From Atopobiaceae bacterium (GTDB lineage: Bacteria > Actinomycetota > Coriobacteriia > Coriobacteriales > Atopobiaceae), in the NCBI GenBank assembly GCA_022482785.1, contig JAKVON010000005.1:62001-126000 (forward strand): a DNA stretch of 64,000 nt, written 5' to 3'. This document shows, in pieces, positions 18,251 through 26,789 of this stretch (its first letter is position 1; the number at the start of each line of letters is the position of its first letter). The notes beneath the pieces are model-generated. The model worked only from the letters and a program-made list of their open reading frames with translations. It made no database searches and was not told where the DNA came from. The position numbers were made by a program, and so were the translations under genes.

Positions 18251-18856
18251 CTAGCTTTGCCATCGCCTGCCCGCCATCTCGGCGCCCAGGGAGAACGCCA
18301 TCCGGTTCATCTCGAGGAACGCGGGCTTGACCAGCTTCCCGAGGGCGGCGTCGAGGCTGGCGCGGGAGATGCCCAGGCGCCCCGTCGCGAAGGCGGCGCC
18401 CATGAGGGCCATGTTGACCACGCGCGGGCTCTTGCAGCTCCTGCAGACGCTCTCGCAGTCGAGCACGAGGGCGCCGCAGGCCCCCTCGAGGTAGGCACGC
18501 GCGGCGGAGCCGTCGTACGGGGAGTTCGCGAGCGCCGCTGTCACGGGGATCTGCGCCGCCGCGGCGGTGATGACGATGCCGTCCGTCCCGAGGTAGGGGA
18601 GGGCCCGTACCGCCTCGCCGGGCTCGAAGGAGACGATGAGGTCGGCGGCATGCGCGGGGACGAGCGAGCTCGCGCACCGCTCCCCGCCCTCGGTGGAGTA
18701 GCGCACGTGGCTCATGACCGAGCCGCCGCGCTGGGCCATGCCGATGGTCTCTGCCGCCCGCACCGTGCGCCCCTCGTCGAGGGCAGCCTGGGCCAGGAGC
18801 TTCGATGCCAGGACGATGCCCTGGCCGCCCACGCCGCAGAAGATGACGTTTCTCAT
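18251..18856 (-). CDS. iorB: Indolepyruvate:ferredoxin oxidoreductase, beta subunit
   Basis: A 201-residue gamma-type 2-oxoacid oxidoreductase subunit with the N-terminal motif VIFCGVGGQGIVLASKLLAQ and GMAQRGGSVMSHVRY, both characteristic of IorB. The start ATG at 18856 overlaps the iorA stop by 4 bases, so the subunits are translationally coupled. With IorA it oxidatively decarboxylates aryl-pyruvates from aromatic amino acid transamination, passing electrons to ferredoxin. Confidence 0.93.
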   Translation of the reverse strand: MRNVIFCGVGGQGIVLASKLLAQAALDEGRTVRAAETIGMAQRGGSVMSHVRYSTEGGERCASSLVPAHAADLIVSFEPGEAVRALPYLGTDGIVITAAAAQIPVTAALANSPYDGSAARAYLEGACGALVLDCESVCRSCKSPRVVNMALMGAAFATGRLGISRASLDAALGKLVKPAFLEMNRMAFSLGAEMAGRRWQS

Positions 18857-20724
18857 CGGGAGCCTCCCTTGCGGATGGCCCCGAAGTGGCACACCTGCGA
18901 GCACAGGCCGCATCCGTAGCAGAGCGCGGGGTCTATCACGACCTGCCGCGAGCCGTCCTTGTCCGTGCGGCGCGTGATCGCGGGGCAGCCGATCTGGTTG
19001 ATGCACGACTTGCAGTTGGTGCAGCGGCTCTCGTCGACCTCGTAGGGCGCCGAGGGCTTGGCCATCCAGATGCAGGGCGACTTGAAGATGACGGCGGAGA
19101 GGTGCGGCGCGGCCACGGCCTCGGCCACGGCGGCCTCCGCACGCTCGAGGTCGAGCGGGTCGGCCGTGATCACGGGGTCGGCCCCTGCGGCGCGCAGGAA
19201 GTCCTCGATGCGCAGCGCGTGTGCCGCCGCGGCCGGCCCCGGCCGGCACTCCTCCTCAGAGCCGCTCATGAGCACGCCCGTGCCGGGATGGGGCTGGTGG
19301 CCCGTCATGGCCGTGGTGGAGTTGTCGAGCACGACGAGGGTGATGTCGTGCTTGTTGTAGTGGGCGTTCACGACGCCCGTGATCCCCGAGGCGAAGAAGG
19401 TGGAGTCGCCGATGAAGGCGACGTGCTTGGCGTCCGGCTCGGCCACGTGCATGCCCTGGGCGATGGTGACGTCGGCACCCATGCACAGGCAGGTGTCCAC
19501 CATGTCGAGCGGCATGGCGTTGCCCAGCGTGTAACAGCCGATGTCTCCCGTGAAGAAGGCCTTCTTGCCGCGGAGCGCCCGCTTGACGGCATAGAACGAG
19601 CCGCGGTGCGGGCATCCCGCGCACAGTACCGGCGGCCGGACGGGCAGCTCGGGGGTGTCTGCGGGAAGGACGGGGGGCTCGGGGGCCTCGACGCCGAGGA
19701 AGGCATCGAGCTGCCCGCGGACGAGCGCGGCGGAGTTCTCGCCTGCGCCCGCCGTGTCGCCCGTGAGCTTGCCGCGCACGTCCGTGGGGAGATGGTGCTT
19801 GCCGCAGAGGTAGGTGAGCTCGGTCTCGATGACGGGCTCGAGCTCCTCGAAGCAGATGACCTCGTCGAGCCCCTCGAGCACGGAGAGGGCGAATGCCTCG
19901 GGGAACGGGTAGGGCGTGGCGACGGTCGCGAGCCGATAGCTCGCATCCGCGAACTCGGGCGAGGAGAGGGCGTCGCGAACGTAGGCGGCGCTCACCCCTC
20001 CGCAGACGATGCCGCGGCGCGGCGCCGCGCCGCGGGACTCGACGGAGTTGAGCGAGCCATCCGAGAACTCGTCGCCGAGCCTGGGCATCTCCTCGTTCAT
20101 CTGGAGGTGGCGCTGGTGGGAGAGGCGCGGGAAGATGACCCAGCGCGGGCTCCTCTCGAAGCCTGCGATGGCATGGGGCTCGTAGTCGAAGTCGAGGGCG
20201 ATGGCGGCGCGGGCATGGCAGATGCGGGTGGTGGGCCGCACGATGACCGGCGTGTCGTAGCGCTCGGAGAGCTCGAAGGCGTACGGCATCATCTCGTAGG
20301 CCTGCTCGGGGGTGGTGGGGTCGAGCACCGGCACCTTGGCGAAGCGCCCGAACAGGCGCGTGTCCTGCTCGGTCTGCGAAGAGATGGGGCCGGGGTCGTC
20401 GGCGACGAGGCAGACGAGGCCGCCCTTGACCCCGATGTAGGAGAGGCTCATGAGCGGGTCGGAGGCGACGTTCATGCCCACCTGCTTCATGGTCACGAGC
20501 GAACGCGCGCCGGAATAGGACGCGCCTGCCGCCACCTCGAGCGCGGCCTTCTCGTTGGTCGACCACTCGACGTGGACGGGGCCTGGGTTGTTCTTCGCGA
20601 TGGTCTCGAGCACCTCGGTCGAGGGGGTGCCGGGATATCCCGCCACCACGTTCACGCCCGCCCTGAGCGCCCCGAAGCCGATGGCCTCGTTGCCCATGAG
20701 CATCCGTGGGGTCTTGTCTGGCAT
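18853..20724 (-). CDS. iorA: Indolepyruvate:ferredoxin oxidoreductase, alpha subunit
   Basis: A 623-residue protein combining the pyrimidine-binding domain (N-terminal GNEAIGFGALRAGVNVVAGY), the thiamine pyrophosphate-binding domain (FTGDIGCYTLG and GDSTFFASGITG) and a C-terminal 2x[4Fe-4S] ferredoxin domain (CTNCKSCINQIGC and CYGCGLCSQVC). This is the full IorA layout. It is the promoter-proximal gene of iorA-iorB-paaK. The enzyme is oxygen-sensitive and typical of anaerobes that ferment amino acids. The first 130 bp upstream carry two hairpins. Confidence 0.95.
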   Translation of the reverse strand: MPDKTPRMLMGNEAIGFGALRAGVNVVAGYPGTPSTEVLETIAKNNPGPVHVEWSTNEKAALEVAAGASYSGARSLVTMKQVGMNVASDPLMSLSYIGVKGGLVCLVADDPGPISSQTEQDTRLFGRFAKVPVLDPTTPEQAYEMMPYAFELSERYDTPVIVRPTTRICHARAAIALDFDYEPHAIAGFERSPRWVIFPRLSHQRHLQMNEEMPRLGDEFSDGSLNSVESRGAAPRRGIVCGGVSAAYVRDALSSPEFADASYRLATVATPYPFPEAFALSVLEGLDEVICFEELEPVIETELTYLCGKHHLPTDVRGKLTGDTAGAGENSAALVRGQLDAFLGVEAPEPPVLPADTPELPVRPPVLCAGCPHRGSFYAVKRALRGKKAFFTGDIGCYTLGNAMPLDMVDTCLCMGADVTIAQGMHVAEPDAKHVAFIGDSTFFASGITGVVNAHYNKHDITLVVLDNSTTAMTGHQPHPGTGVLMSGSEEECRPGPAAAAHALRIEDFLRAAGADPVITADPLDLERAEAAVAEAVAAPHLSAVIFKSPCIWMAKPSAPYEVDESRCTNCKSCINQIGCPAITRRTDKDGSRQVVIDPALCYGCGLCSQVCHFGAIRKGGSR

Positions 20725-20763
20725 GTGCCGCTCCCGTGCTGTGCCCTGGTTCTGTCAGGGCGA

Positions 20764-20790
20764 CTCGGTTAGCTCACCAGTCTAGCCGAG
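20764..20790 (-). promoter_or_regulatory. Hairpin upstream of iorA
   Basis: CTCGGTTAG and CTAGCCGAG pair with one mismatch around a loop of about 8 bases, 40 bp before the iorA start. It could be a leader structure or operator. No known riboswitch or attenuator pattern was recognised. Confidence 0.3.
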
Positions 20791-20796
20791 ATGGGC

Positions 20797-20840
20797 GCGC
20801 CCGGACAAACGGGAAACCGCCCGACCGTTTGCCCGGGCGC
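20797..20840 (-). terminator. 16-bp inverted repeat downstream of ohyA
   Basis: Arms at 20797-20812 and 20825-20840 (core CCGGACAAACGG / CCGTTTGCCCGG) match 15 of 16, with a 12-base loop. It lies just after the ohyA stop on the minus strand. There is no clear U-tract, so it is either a terminator needing other factors or an operator for iorA. Confidence 0.4.
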
Positions 20841-20857
20841 CGGGCGCAGGCCCGCGC

Positions 20858-22713
20858 TCAGATGACGCCGTGGCGCCTGAGGACCTTCTCGACGTCGGTC
20901 CCCTTGACCTTGCGGAGCACCGCCTCGAGCGCCTTCCTCTCGACGAAGTTGAGCTGCATGCTGGTCAGCGGCTCGCCGTCGCGGAGCTTGACCGTCGCGT
21001 CCGCCAGGCAGCGCACGTCGTAGACCGAGCCCCACACCTCGGGCACGCCGCGGTCGACGTCGAGCAGGGTGTAGACGGCCTCCATGCCGGTGCGGATGGA
21101 GTACTCGGTGGTGAAGATCGTGTCGCGCGGGGTCTCGGCGAACTGGCCGAGGAAGGCGAAGTTCACGGCGCCGTCGGGCACGACCTTGGGGCGGTCGGTG
21201 TCGTTCCTGGGCATGAAGAAGGAGGTCACGTAGGGCATCATGCAGGGCACGGTGTTGGCGTGGCCCTCGGCGAGCTCGACGATCCTGTCCTCGGGCACGC
21301 CCATGTGGTAGAGCCACTCCTCGCACATCTCGGCGCCGGTGCACTCGCGCATGGTCTTTCCCACGAAGTCGCCCGGCTTGTCCGAGAACAGGGCGTACAC
21401 CCACACGACGCACTGGCCGGCAGGCTGGCCCTTGAACTGGGGCTGGCGGTTGATGGTCCAGGAGAGGAGCCACGAGGAGTCGCGCGCGGTGACGATGCCC
21501 CCGGTCACGACCTTGCCCGAGAGCGGGTCCCGGTGGCAGATGTCCTGGATGTAGGGGAGGATCTCGCCGTCGAGCGTGGTCACGGTGGCACTCATCCAGT
21601 TGGACCGCTCCGGGTCGCAGCAGAACTTCTCTGGCCGGCCGAACGAGCCGTCCGGGGCCTGCGCGGCGATGCGCTTCCAGAGGTCCCAGCCGCCGCCCGC
21701 CTCGATCTGGGGCTTCATGGCGGCGGGGGTGTGCTTGGTCGCCGAACGTGGCGTTCTCCACGTTGCCGCCGTTGGTCACGAAGACGAGGTCGTTCTCGGT
21801 GAGGGGGATCGACTCCTCCTTGCCCGAGGCGGGCGCGGGCTCGCCGGCCTCGCCCGCCGAGACGTCCGAGCCGGCGCCGGTGCGCTCGACCACGATGCGG
21901 CGCGCGACCTTCTTCGCCGGCTCGTGGTCGGTCGCGGGTACGATGTCGAAGTCGATGTCGACCACGCGCGCGCCGTACTCGATCGTGACGCCGTGCTCCT
22001 CGAGGTATTTGGTGAGGGGCAGGATCATCGACTCGTATTGGTTGTACTTGGTGAAGCGCAGGGCGGTGAAGTCTGGCAGGCCGCCGATGTGGTGGACGTA
22101 GCGCTGCAGGTAGCGTTTCATCTCGAGCGCGGAGTGCCAGTTCTCGAACGCGAACATGGTGCGCCAGTACAGCCAGAAGTTGGTGTCGAAGACCTCCTTG
22201 TCGAAGATCTGGTCGATGCGCTTGTCATAGAGGTCCTCGTCGGGGGTGAGGAAGAGCTTCGAGACCTCCTGCGCGGCCTTGTCGGAGAGGCCGAACTTCT
22301 TGTCGGTGTGGGCGTCGGCGCCCTTGGTGCTCGGTGGCGCGGCAGAGCGAGTAGTTGGGGTCCGCCTTGTTGAGCCAGTAGTACTCGTCGAGCACGGTCA
22401 CGCCGTCCGTCTCGATGGACGGTATGGAGCGGAAGAGGTCCCACATGCACTCGAAGTGGTTGTCCATCTCGCGCCCGCCGCGCATGACGTAGCCCTTGCC
22501 CGGGTACTGGTAGCCGTCGCAGGCGCCGCCCGCGAGCGGACGCGCCTCGAGCATGTGGATGCGGCTGCCGTCCATCTGGGCGTCGCGCACCAGGTAGCAG
22601 GCTGCGGAGAGGGCCGCGAGGCCGGTGCCAACGATGTAGGCGGACTTCGCGTCGACGCCCTCCGGCTTCCTGGGACGGGCAAACGCCTCGTAGTTCCCGC
22701 TGCTGTAGTACAT
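20858..22713 (-). pseudogene. ohyA: Oleate hydratase, two apparent +1 frame breaks
   Basis: Three consecutive pieces in different frames make one oleate hydratase (myosin-cross-reactive antigen family, FAD enzyme that adds water to the cis-9 double bond of oleate). The N part begins [19 protein letters not shown] with the FAD motif [16 protein letters not shown], the middle begins near FAFENWHSALEMKRYLQRYV, and the C part starts at TPAAMKPQIEAGGG. Breaks lie near 22321-22330 and 21735-21740, each with one extra C in a CCAAG context. Repaired, the protein has about 617 residues, somewhat long for the family because of an acidic linker around the second break. Sequencing error or recent inactivation are both possible. 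Confidence 0.8.
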
Positions 22714-22789
22714 ATGGGCCTCCTTGGGAGGGCCTGCGGCCCTCGTCGCGCGTCGTCGTACTAGAAGCTTTCCCCAACGGGAGGGGATG

Positions 22790-22832
22790 AACCAAAACGA
22801 TTCGCCGGAAGGCGGCGTCCTGCCTTCGGCGG
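22790..22832 (-). terminator. Probable intrinsic terminator of the S24 regulator gene
   Basis: On the minus strand a GCCGAAGGC / GCCTTCCGGC stem is followed by AATCGTTTTGGTT. It lies 8 bases after the stop of the regulator gene at 22840, separating it from ohyA. Confidence 0.5.
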
Positions 22833-22839
22833 CGGACCG

Positions 22840-23501
22840 TCAGGCCTGCGCGCTGCCGAACTCCTCGGCAGGCTGGCACCAGACCACGGTCCCGATGACG
22901 TGGACGTCGCCGACGTCCAGGACGAAGTCGTCCTCCCTCGTCGCGACGCTGTCGACGGAGAGGACCACCTTGGTCTTGCCCTTCCACGAACCTGCGTATG
23001 GAGGGCGGCCTGCCCTCCGAGGAGGAGACGACGATGGAGCTCTGCCGCGGGCGGGCGTCCGGGTCGACGACGGCATGGAACCCTCGGGGGAGGACCGCGT
23101 CCATCGTGGAGTCCTCGACGACGACGGCGAAGGAGCGCGGGTGGCGATGGGCGACGCCGGAGGGAATCTCGATGCGCATGGGCCCGTCGTGGGGCACACT
23201 CCGACCCATCGAGGTCCTGAAGGCTGCGAACGGGGACGAGGCACGAGGCGCCGGCATCGTCCGCGGCCTCGTGGCCTGCCTTCGCGGCGAGGCCGTTCGA
23301 CTCCGACCTGAGGTCGTCCACGCTGAGGCCGAAGTGCTCGCGAAGGGTCTCCACGTTGCTGCTGCGCACGTTGCCGATGGCCCCGGTCTCCCACTTGTTG
23401 ACCGTCTCGCGGGTCACCCCGACGATGTCGGCAAGCTCCTGCTGGGTGATTCCGCCGTTCAGCAGCCTGAGCGCATGGATGTTCTCACCTATAACGCTCA
23501 T
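22840..23501 (-). pseudogene. XRE-type regulator with S24 (LexA-like) C-terminal domain, two apparent +1 frame breaks
   Basis: The N terminus (ATG 23501, preceded by GGGGAGGG) is a helix-turn-helix: GGITQQELADIVGVTRETVN, then WETGAIGNVRSSNVETLREHFG. After a break near 23205-23215 the frame continues PMRIEIPSGVAHRHPRSFAV then VVEDSTMDAVLPRG, matching the S24 motif with a serine before Met, and after a second break near 22988 it ends KTKVVLSVDSV, GDVHVIGTVVW. Repaired, it has about 219 residues. Such phage-type repressors can self-cleave after DNA damage. It diverges from a low-GC accessory block, which it may control. Confidence 0.7.
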
Positions 23502-23610
23502 CGAACCCTCCCCGATAAGTGCCTGTAACATCTCACATCTCATTAGAGTTGATGATACTGTGCAATGACAGAGACTTTTAAGTTCATATATTGAAGTCAG
23601 GGGGCACACC

Positions 23611-23832
23611 ATGGCGAAAGAGAACTCCCAGATAGCGGAAGCGCGCCTGGCAAGCGCGCTCACACTCGGCGACGCCTCGAGGATCACGGGCCTCAGCAGC
23701 TCCGTATACGAGCACCAGGAGGAGCACCCGCTCGAGTTCTCTCTCGGGGAGCTGCGAGCACTCTCGTCAGAGCTCAACTCCGATGGCAAGCGCATCCTGA
23801 GGGAGTGGGTACTCACGTTCTTCGGGCTGTGA
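23611..23832 (+). CDS. Small putative HTH-like protein
   Basis: A 73-residue protein. TLGDASRITGLSSSVYEHQE resembles the helix-turn-helix part of small Cro-like proteins and LGELRALSSELNSDGKRILR a following helix pair. AGGGGG precedes the ATG. It diverges from the S24 regulator across 109 bp of AT-rich DNA that includes a tandem CATCTCA repeat, a layout reminiscent of a repressor/Cro pair. Function unproven. Confidence 0.55.
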   Translation: MAKENSQIAEARLASALTLGDASRITGLSSSVYEHQEEHPLEFSLGELRALSSELNSDGKRILREWVLTFFGL

Positions 23833-23878
23833 GCCTTGCTTTCAGGGTCAGCCTCGTCCTAACCGTTCGCCGATGCAC

Positions 23879-23929
23879 TAATGAAATTAAACATCACTTA
23901 CAAGATGATAGTGATGCTTTATTTCATTA
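23879..23929. promoter_or_regulatory. 19-bp imperfect inverted repeat before an accessory gene
   Basis: Arms 23879-23897 (TAATGAAATTAAACATCAC) and 23911-23929 match at 17 of 19 positions around a 13-base spacer. The repeat ends 4 bases before the GAAAGGAG ribosome site of the gene at 23945, so it would fold in the 5' leader or bind a dimeric regulator at the promoter. Confidence 0.5.
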
Positions 23930-23944
23930 ATCTGAAAGGAGACC

Positions 23945-24391
23945 ATGGTGGATCTTAAGTGGGAGATTCCAGCAGATAGGCTTATTGACGAGATACAGAT
24001 TACGGGGGTACCGGCAGAAGCCATCGATCCGATGATGGACAAGGTCGCATCTCGTGTCGAAAGCGAGATGGGCGATCAGGCTGGAATGCCAGTGAATGTC
24101 ACGCGGGGCAGGTTGGTTTCGAACCATCTCTTCAAGGAGCCATCCGAGACCCCCATGCTCCTCGTGGAGTCGACATCCCATCAGGAATACGCGAAGATCG
24201 TCCTCTCATTCAAGAGGGTCGGAGCAGTCCTTGATTTCAAGGCTGGCCAGTATGGCTCAACGAGTGGGAACTACCAGAAGGTCCAGGCGCACAAGCTCTT
24301 CGCGAACAAGGAGGCGGCCGAGGAGGAAGACATGTTCTACTCCTGCCTCGTTGGTGCCGCCGAGGCCGCAGTTCGCTCGATGACGGAATAG
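23945..24391 (+). CDS. Hypothetical protein (accessory)
   Basis: A 148-residue soluble protein with no family recognised. It is mixed alpha/beta, with MLLVESTSHQEYAKIVLSFK and GAVLDFKAGQYGSTSGNYQK as the best-structured parts and an acidic C-terminal helix. Codon use is less GC-biased than that of neighbouring core genes (ATA, AGA and TTT appear), which suggests acquisition. GAAAGGAG at 6 bases before the ATG supports the start. A large inverted repeat sits directly upstream. Confidence 0.65.
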   Translation: MVDLKWEIPADRLIDEIQITGVPAEAIDPMMDKVASRVESEMGDQAGMPVNVTRGRLVSNHLFKEPSETPMLLVESTSHQEYAKIVLSFKRVGAVLDFKAGQYGSTSGNYQKVQAHKLFANKEAAEEEDMFYSCLVGAAEAAVRSMTE

Positions 24392-24463
24392 GCGTCTGCC
24401 GGAGCCTCATATGACGGATCGGAGGCGGTGCTCTTCCGCTGGTGCTGTTTTCTCCGGTGACCG

Positions 24464-24571
24464 GTGACCCTGCCCTTCCGTCTGACCTCGAGCCTGTTAT
24501 TCGCCGTCTGCGGCGTTGCGCTCGTGCTGATGGCCACCACGCCGATGCTCATAGTCGAGAGAATCCCATGA
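24464..24571 (+). CDS. Possible 35-residue membrane peptide
   Basis: In the 240-bp gap between two accessory genes a GTG-initiated frame encodes a short peptide whose core LLFAVCGVALVLMATTPMLI could span the membrane. The ribosome site is weak. Nothing else is evident in this gap, and the frame could be chance. Confidence 0.2.
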   Translation: MTLPFRLTSSLLFAVCGVALVLMATTPMLIVERIP

Positions 24572-24632
24572 GGCGTCCGAGGGCGTGGGCCGATTGCGGC
24601 TCGCGCTGATGACGTGGGAGAAAGGCGAACGC

Positions 24633-25196
24633 ATGAACCTAGGTGGTGCTGAATCACGGGGAAACGGGGCTGCGTCCGGTTTGTCGTTCTACCTAGACGA
24701 GGAAATTATTAGACGCGGGGACGCAAGGCTTCATGGAGGCAACTTCGTCGAGGCGCTTCCCTATGCGGAGGAGCTGATTCGGCGCCACCCCGACGGCCAG
24801 GCAGGCTGGCAGATGAAGGCCTACGCGCTCTTTCAGAGCAATCCCGCAGGAGCGTTGGAGGCAATAACGGAGGCTTTGGAGAACGCTGCTGATGTGAGGT
24901 CGTGCGGTATCTTTCTTGCCGATCGCGCTGAGTTTTTGTATCAGCTTGGAAATTACAAGGAGGCCGAGGCGTGCCTTCGTGTGTGGTGGGAGGAGGTCCA
25001 GAGAGGCGAATGCGACAAACAGGATGAAAAGATGATGCTATACGCGCTTACGCTTCGTAGGCTCGAACGCTACGAGGAGGGCGTACGGCTGCTCTCCGGC
25101 TATTCGCCGTCAGACGAGGAATGGCGCAAGGTCCTTGCCGACCTTCGAGATGAGCTCGAAGGCAGGACCTCGCTTGAGGATAGCAAGTACCTATAG
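24633..25196 (+). CDS. TPR-like repeat protein
   Basis: A 187-residue soluble protein. RGDARLHGGNFVEALPYAEE, GWQMKAYALFQSNPAGALEA, RAEFLYQLGNYKEAEACLRV and ALTLRRLERYEEGVRLLSGY form successive helical hairpins with the small-residue spacing of tetratricopeptide repeats, which mediate protein-protein contacts. GGAGAAAGG precedes the ATG at 24633. It precedes a Cys-rich miniprotein and a coiled-coil membrane protein in the same orientation with short gaps, so the three may form an operon. The partner is unknown. Confidence 0.7.
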   Translation: MNLGGAESRGNGAASGLSFYLDEEIIRRGDARLHGGNFVEALPYAEELIRRHPDGQAGWQMKAYALFQSNPAGALEAITEALENAADVRSCGIFLADRAEFLYQLGNYKEAEACLRVWWEEVQRGECDKQDEKMMLYALTLRRLERYEEGVRLLSGYSPSDEEWRKVLADLRDELEGRTSLEDSKYL

Positions 25197-25229
25197 GTCG
25201 ATCGGAAATGTCAGAGAAGGGAACGCCCC

Positions 25230-25400
25230 ATGCCAGAATGCCCTGAGTGCAAGGATGCAAGCTCGTCGTACTTCGATTTGTCCTATAAGCCCTATTGCAA
25301 AATCGTTGAGAATTCGGTTCCCAAGAGTAAGTTCGATTGCTATTGCAATAAATATCCACGGTATAAGGAGTGCGACTACTACAAGAAAAAATATCGATAG
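25230..25400 (+). CDS. Cys-rich miniprotein (56 residues)
   Basis: A short frame beginning MPECPECKDASSSYFDLSYK, with Cys-x2-Cys at the N terminus, then Cys23, a later CYC pair and a final cysteine before a Tyr/Lys-rich tail (ECDYYKKKYR). The spacing suggests a small zinc- or disulfide-stabilised fold. AGAAGGGA lies about 6 bases before the ATG. It sits 33 bp after the TPR gene and 146 bp before the membrane coiled-coil gene. Low-GC codons match its accessory neighbours. The antisense membrane-like frame over this region lacks a ribosome site and was not called. Confidence 0.6.
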   Translation: MPECPECKDASSSYFDLSYKPYCKIVENSVPKSKFDCYCNKYPRYKECDYYKKKYR

Positions 25401-25546
25401 GGGCATGCGACCCAAACGAGACGATGCGATCTTGACCACTCCTGGCCGGGTCGAATCGTCGTCTGCGGGTGCTTGTGCGGCGAGCGTGCCGTAGGCGTGC
25501 GATACCCACAAGAACGCCTTTCCGGCCCGAAGGGGAGACATCGAGA

Positions 25547-26632
25547 ATGGCCGATGAGAGTCCTTCCGTGAAACAACTCTTGGATTTTCTTGAGACTGCG
25601 ATCTGTGCGGAGGCGCAGATATACGAGTTGGAGACAGCCCAGAGAAACATGAAGGTCATCATCGAGGCGATTGAATCGAGGATGAGCGGACGCACGAAGC
25701 CCCTCGAATCGTACATTCCATCTGCCTCCGTCGGCACAGACGACACGATGAGACTCGAGCCCTATCCCGAATATCACGAGGGGCCTCTGCCCAGCAAGAA
25801 CATGTACGTGCATGATGACGCCTCTGGGTCATCAGGGTGTCTCGGTAGCGTCGTAGGCGCAATTCTTGGTTTTCTGAGCTGCTATTTCATTGGGTTACGA
25901 GATACGATGATGCACGGTTTCGATGTGGGATATGTCCTGTCGATTACGTTGCGTGGTGCCGTCATCGGCTTCCTTGCCCTCTTCCTTGCGAAGAAGCTAA
26001 AACATTCGAATGAGGTGTCTTCGTACGAGGACGCCCTCAGGAAAGCACAGGCGGAGGAAGCAGAGCGAAAGGCCGCCTATGACGAGCGCATTCAAGAGCT
26101 GAGGGACTCGGACGAAGCGCTCGTCGACGTCATCAGGAGCAGGATGCTGTCCCTTGACGTGCTGATTGCCAAGTGCCGGGAGCCTCTCAGGAACCTCTAT
26201 GAGAACGGGCCAATCTACGAGGACTACCAGAATCTCCCCGCCCTGTGCCAGCTTCGTCAGTATTTGAGGTCGGGAATCTGCTCGGAGCTGACCGGTCCCG
26301 ATGGTGCCTACCGCACATACGAGATCGATAAGGGGATGAATAGAATCAACACCAACCTCGTGGCGATTTGCTCCCGGCTCGAATCCATCCAGCAGAGCCA
26401 GGAGAAGCTCTACGAGACCCTCTCCAACGTCAACGATAATCTGAAAAGCCTGAATACGGGCGTCGAGGGCTGCGTGCGACTCGTGGACTCCATTGGAATG
26501 CAAAACGAGCTGCAAACCTATTACGTCAAGAAGGCGGCAGAGGATGCCAACGTTCTCAAGCGAATTGAGGTCTACAACAGGAAGTGGCTGAATTTGCCTC
26601 CTGGCGTGTTCCCTTGGGATGCGTACAGATAG
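25547..26632 (+). CDS. Membrane protein with long cytoplasmic coiled coil
   Basis: A 361-residue protein. Residues 1-50 are helical; two membrane helices follow near 97-116 (GSVVGAILGFLSCYFIGL) and 127-150 (GYVLSITLRGAVIGFLALFL). Residues about 155-200 (RKAQAEEAERKAAYDERIQE) and 280-335 form coiled coils. AAGGGGAGA precedes the ATG. It is the last gene of the accessory group; 11 bases beyond its stop begins a high-GC remnant of another gene. No enzymatic motif was found. A scaffold or sensor linked to the TPR and Cys-rich proteins is one guess. Confidence 0.7.
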   Translation: MADESPSVKQLLDFLETAICAEAQIYELETAQRNMKVIIEAIESRMSGRTKPLESYIPSASVGTDDTMRLEPYPEYHEGPLPSKNMYVHDDASGSSGCLGSVVGAILGFLSCYFIGLRDTMMHGFDVGYVLSITLRGAVIGFLALFLAKKLKHSNEVSSYEDALRKAQAEEAERKAAYDERIQELRDSDEALVDVIRSRMLSLDVLIAKCREPLRNLYENGPIYEDYQNLPALCQLRQYLRSGICSELTGPDGAYRTYEIDKGMNRINTNLVAICSRLESIQQSQEKLYETLSNVNDNLKSLNTGVEGCVRLVDSIGMQNELQTYYVKKAAEDANVLKRIEVYNRKWLNLPPGVFPWDAYR

Positions 26633-26642
26633 GCGACGCGGG

Positions 26643-26774
26643 CGGTTCCTGGCCGACCAAGCCGACTACCTCCGCCGCCTCGGACGTGACGAGGAGGCCG
26701 ATGCGAGCCTCGCGGCATGGCGGGAGGCGTGGCGGGAGGACGGGCCCGTCTCCGGCGGCCGCACCCGAGCCTAG
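26643..26774 (+). pseudogene. 3' remnant of a high-GC gene
   Basis: This frame encodes FLADQADYLRRLGRDEEADA, then SLAAWREAWREDG and stops at 26772. Nearly every third position is G or C, as in core genes, yet there is no start or ribosome site and the frame is lost upstream where the accessory block ends. It is best read as the tail of a gene whose 5' part was displaced by the accessory insertion. The family is not identifiable from 43 residues. Confidence 0.4.
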
Positions 26775-26789
26775 TCCCTTCCCGGCCCG

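Noticed and set aside
25191-25541. Minus-strand frame with a hydrophobic segment opposite the Cys-rich miniprotein
   Set aside because: No ribosome site; the + strand frame has a start, Shine-Dalgarno and a sensible cysteine pattern.
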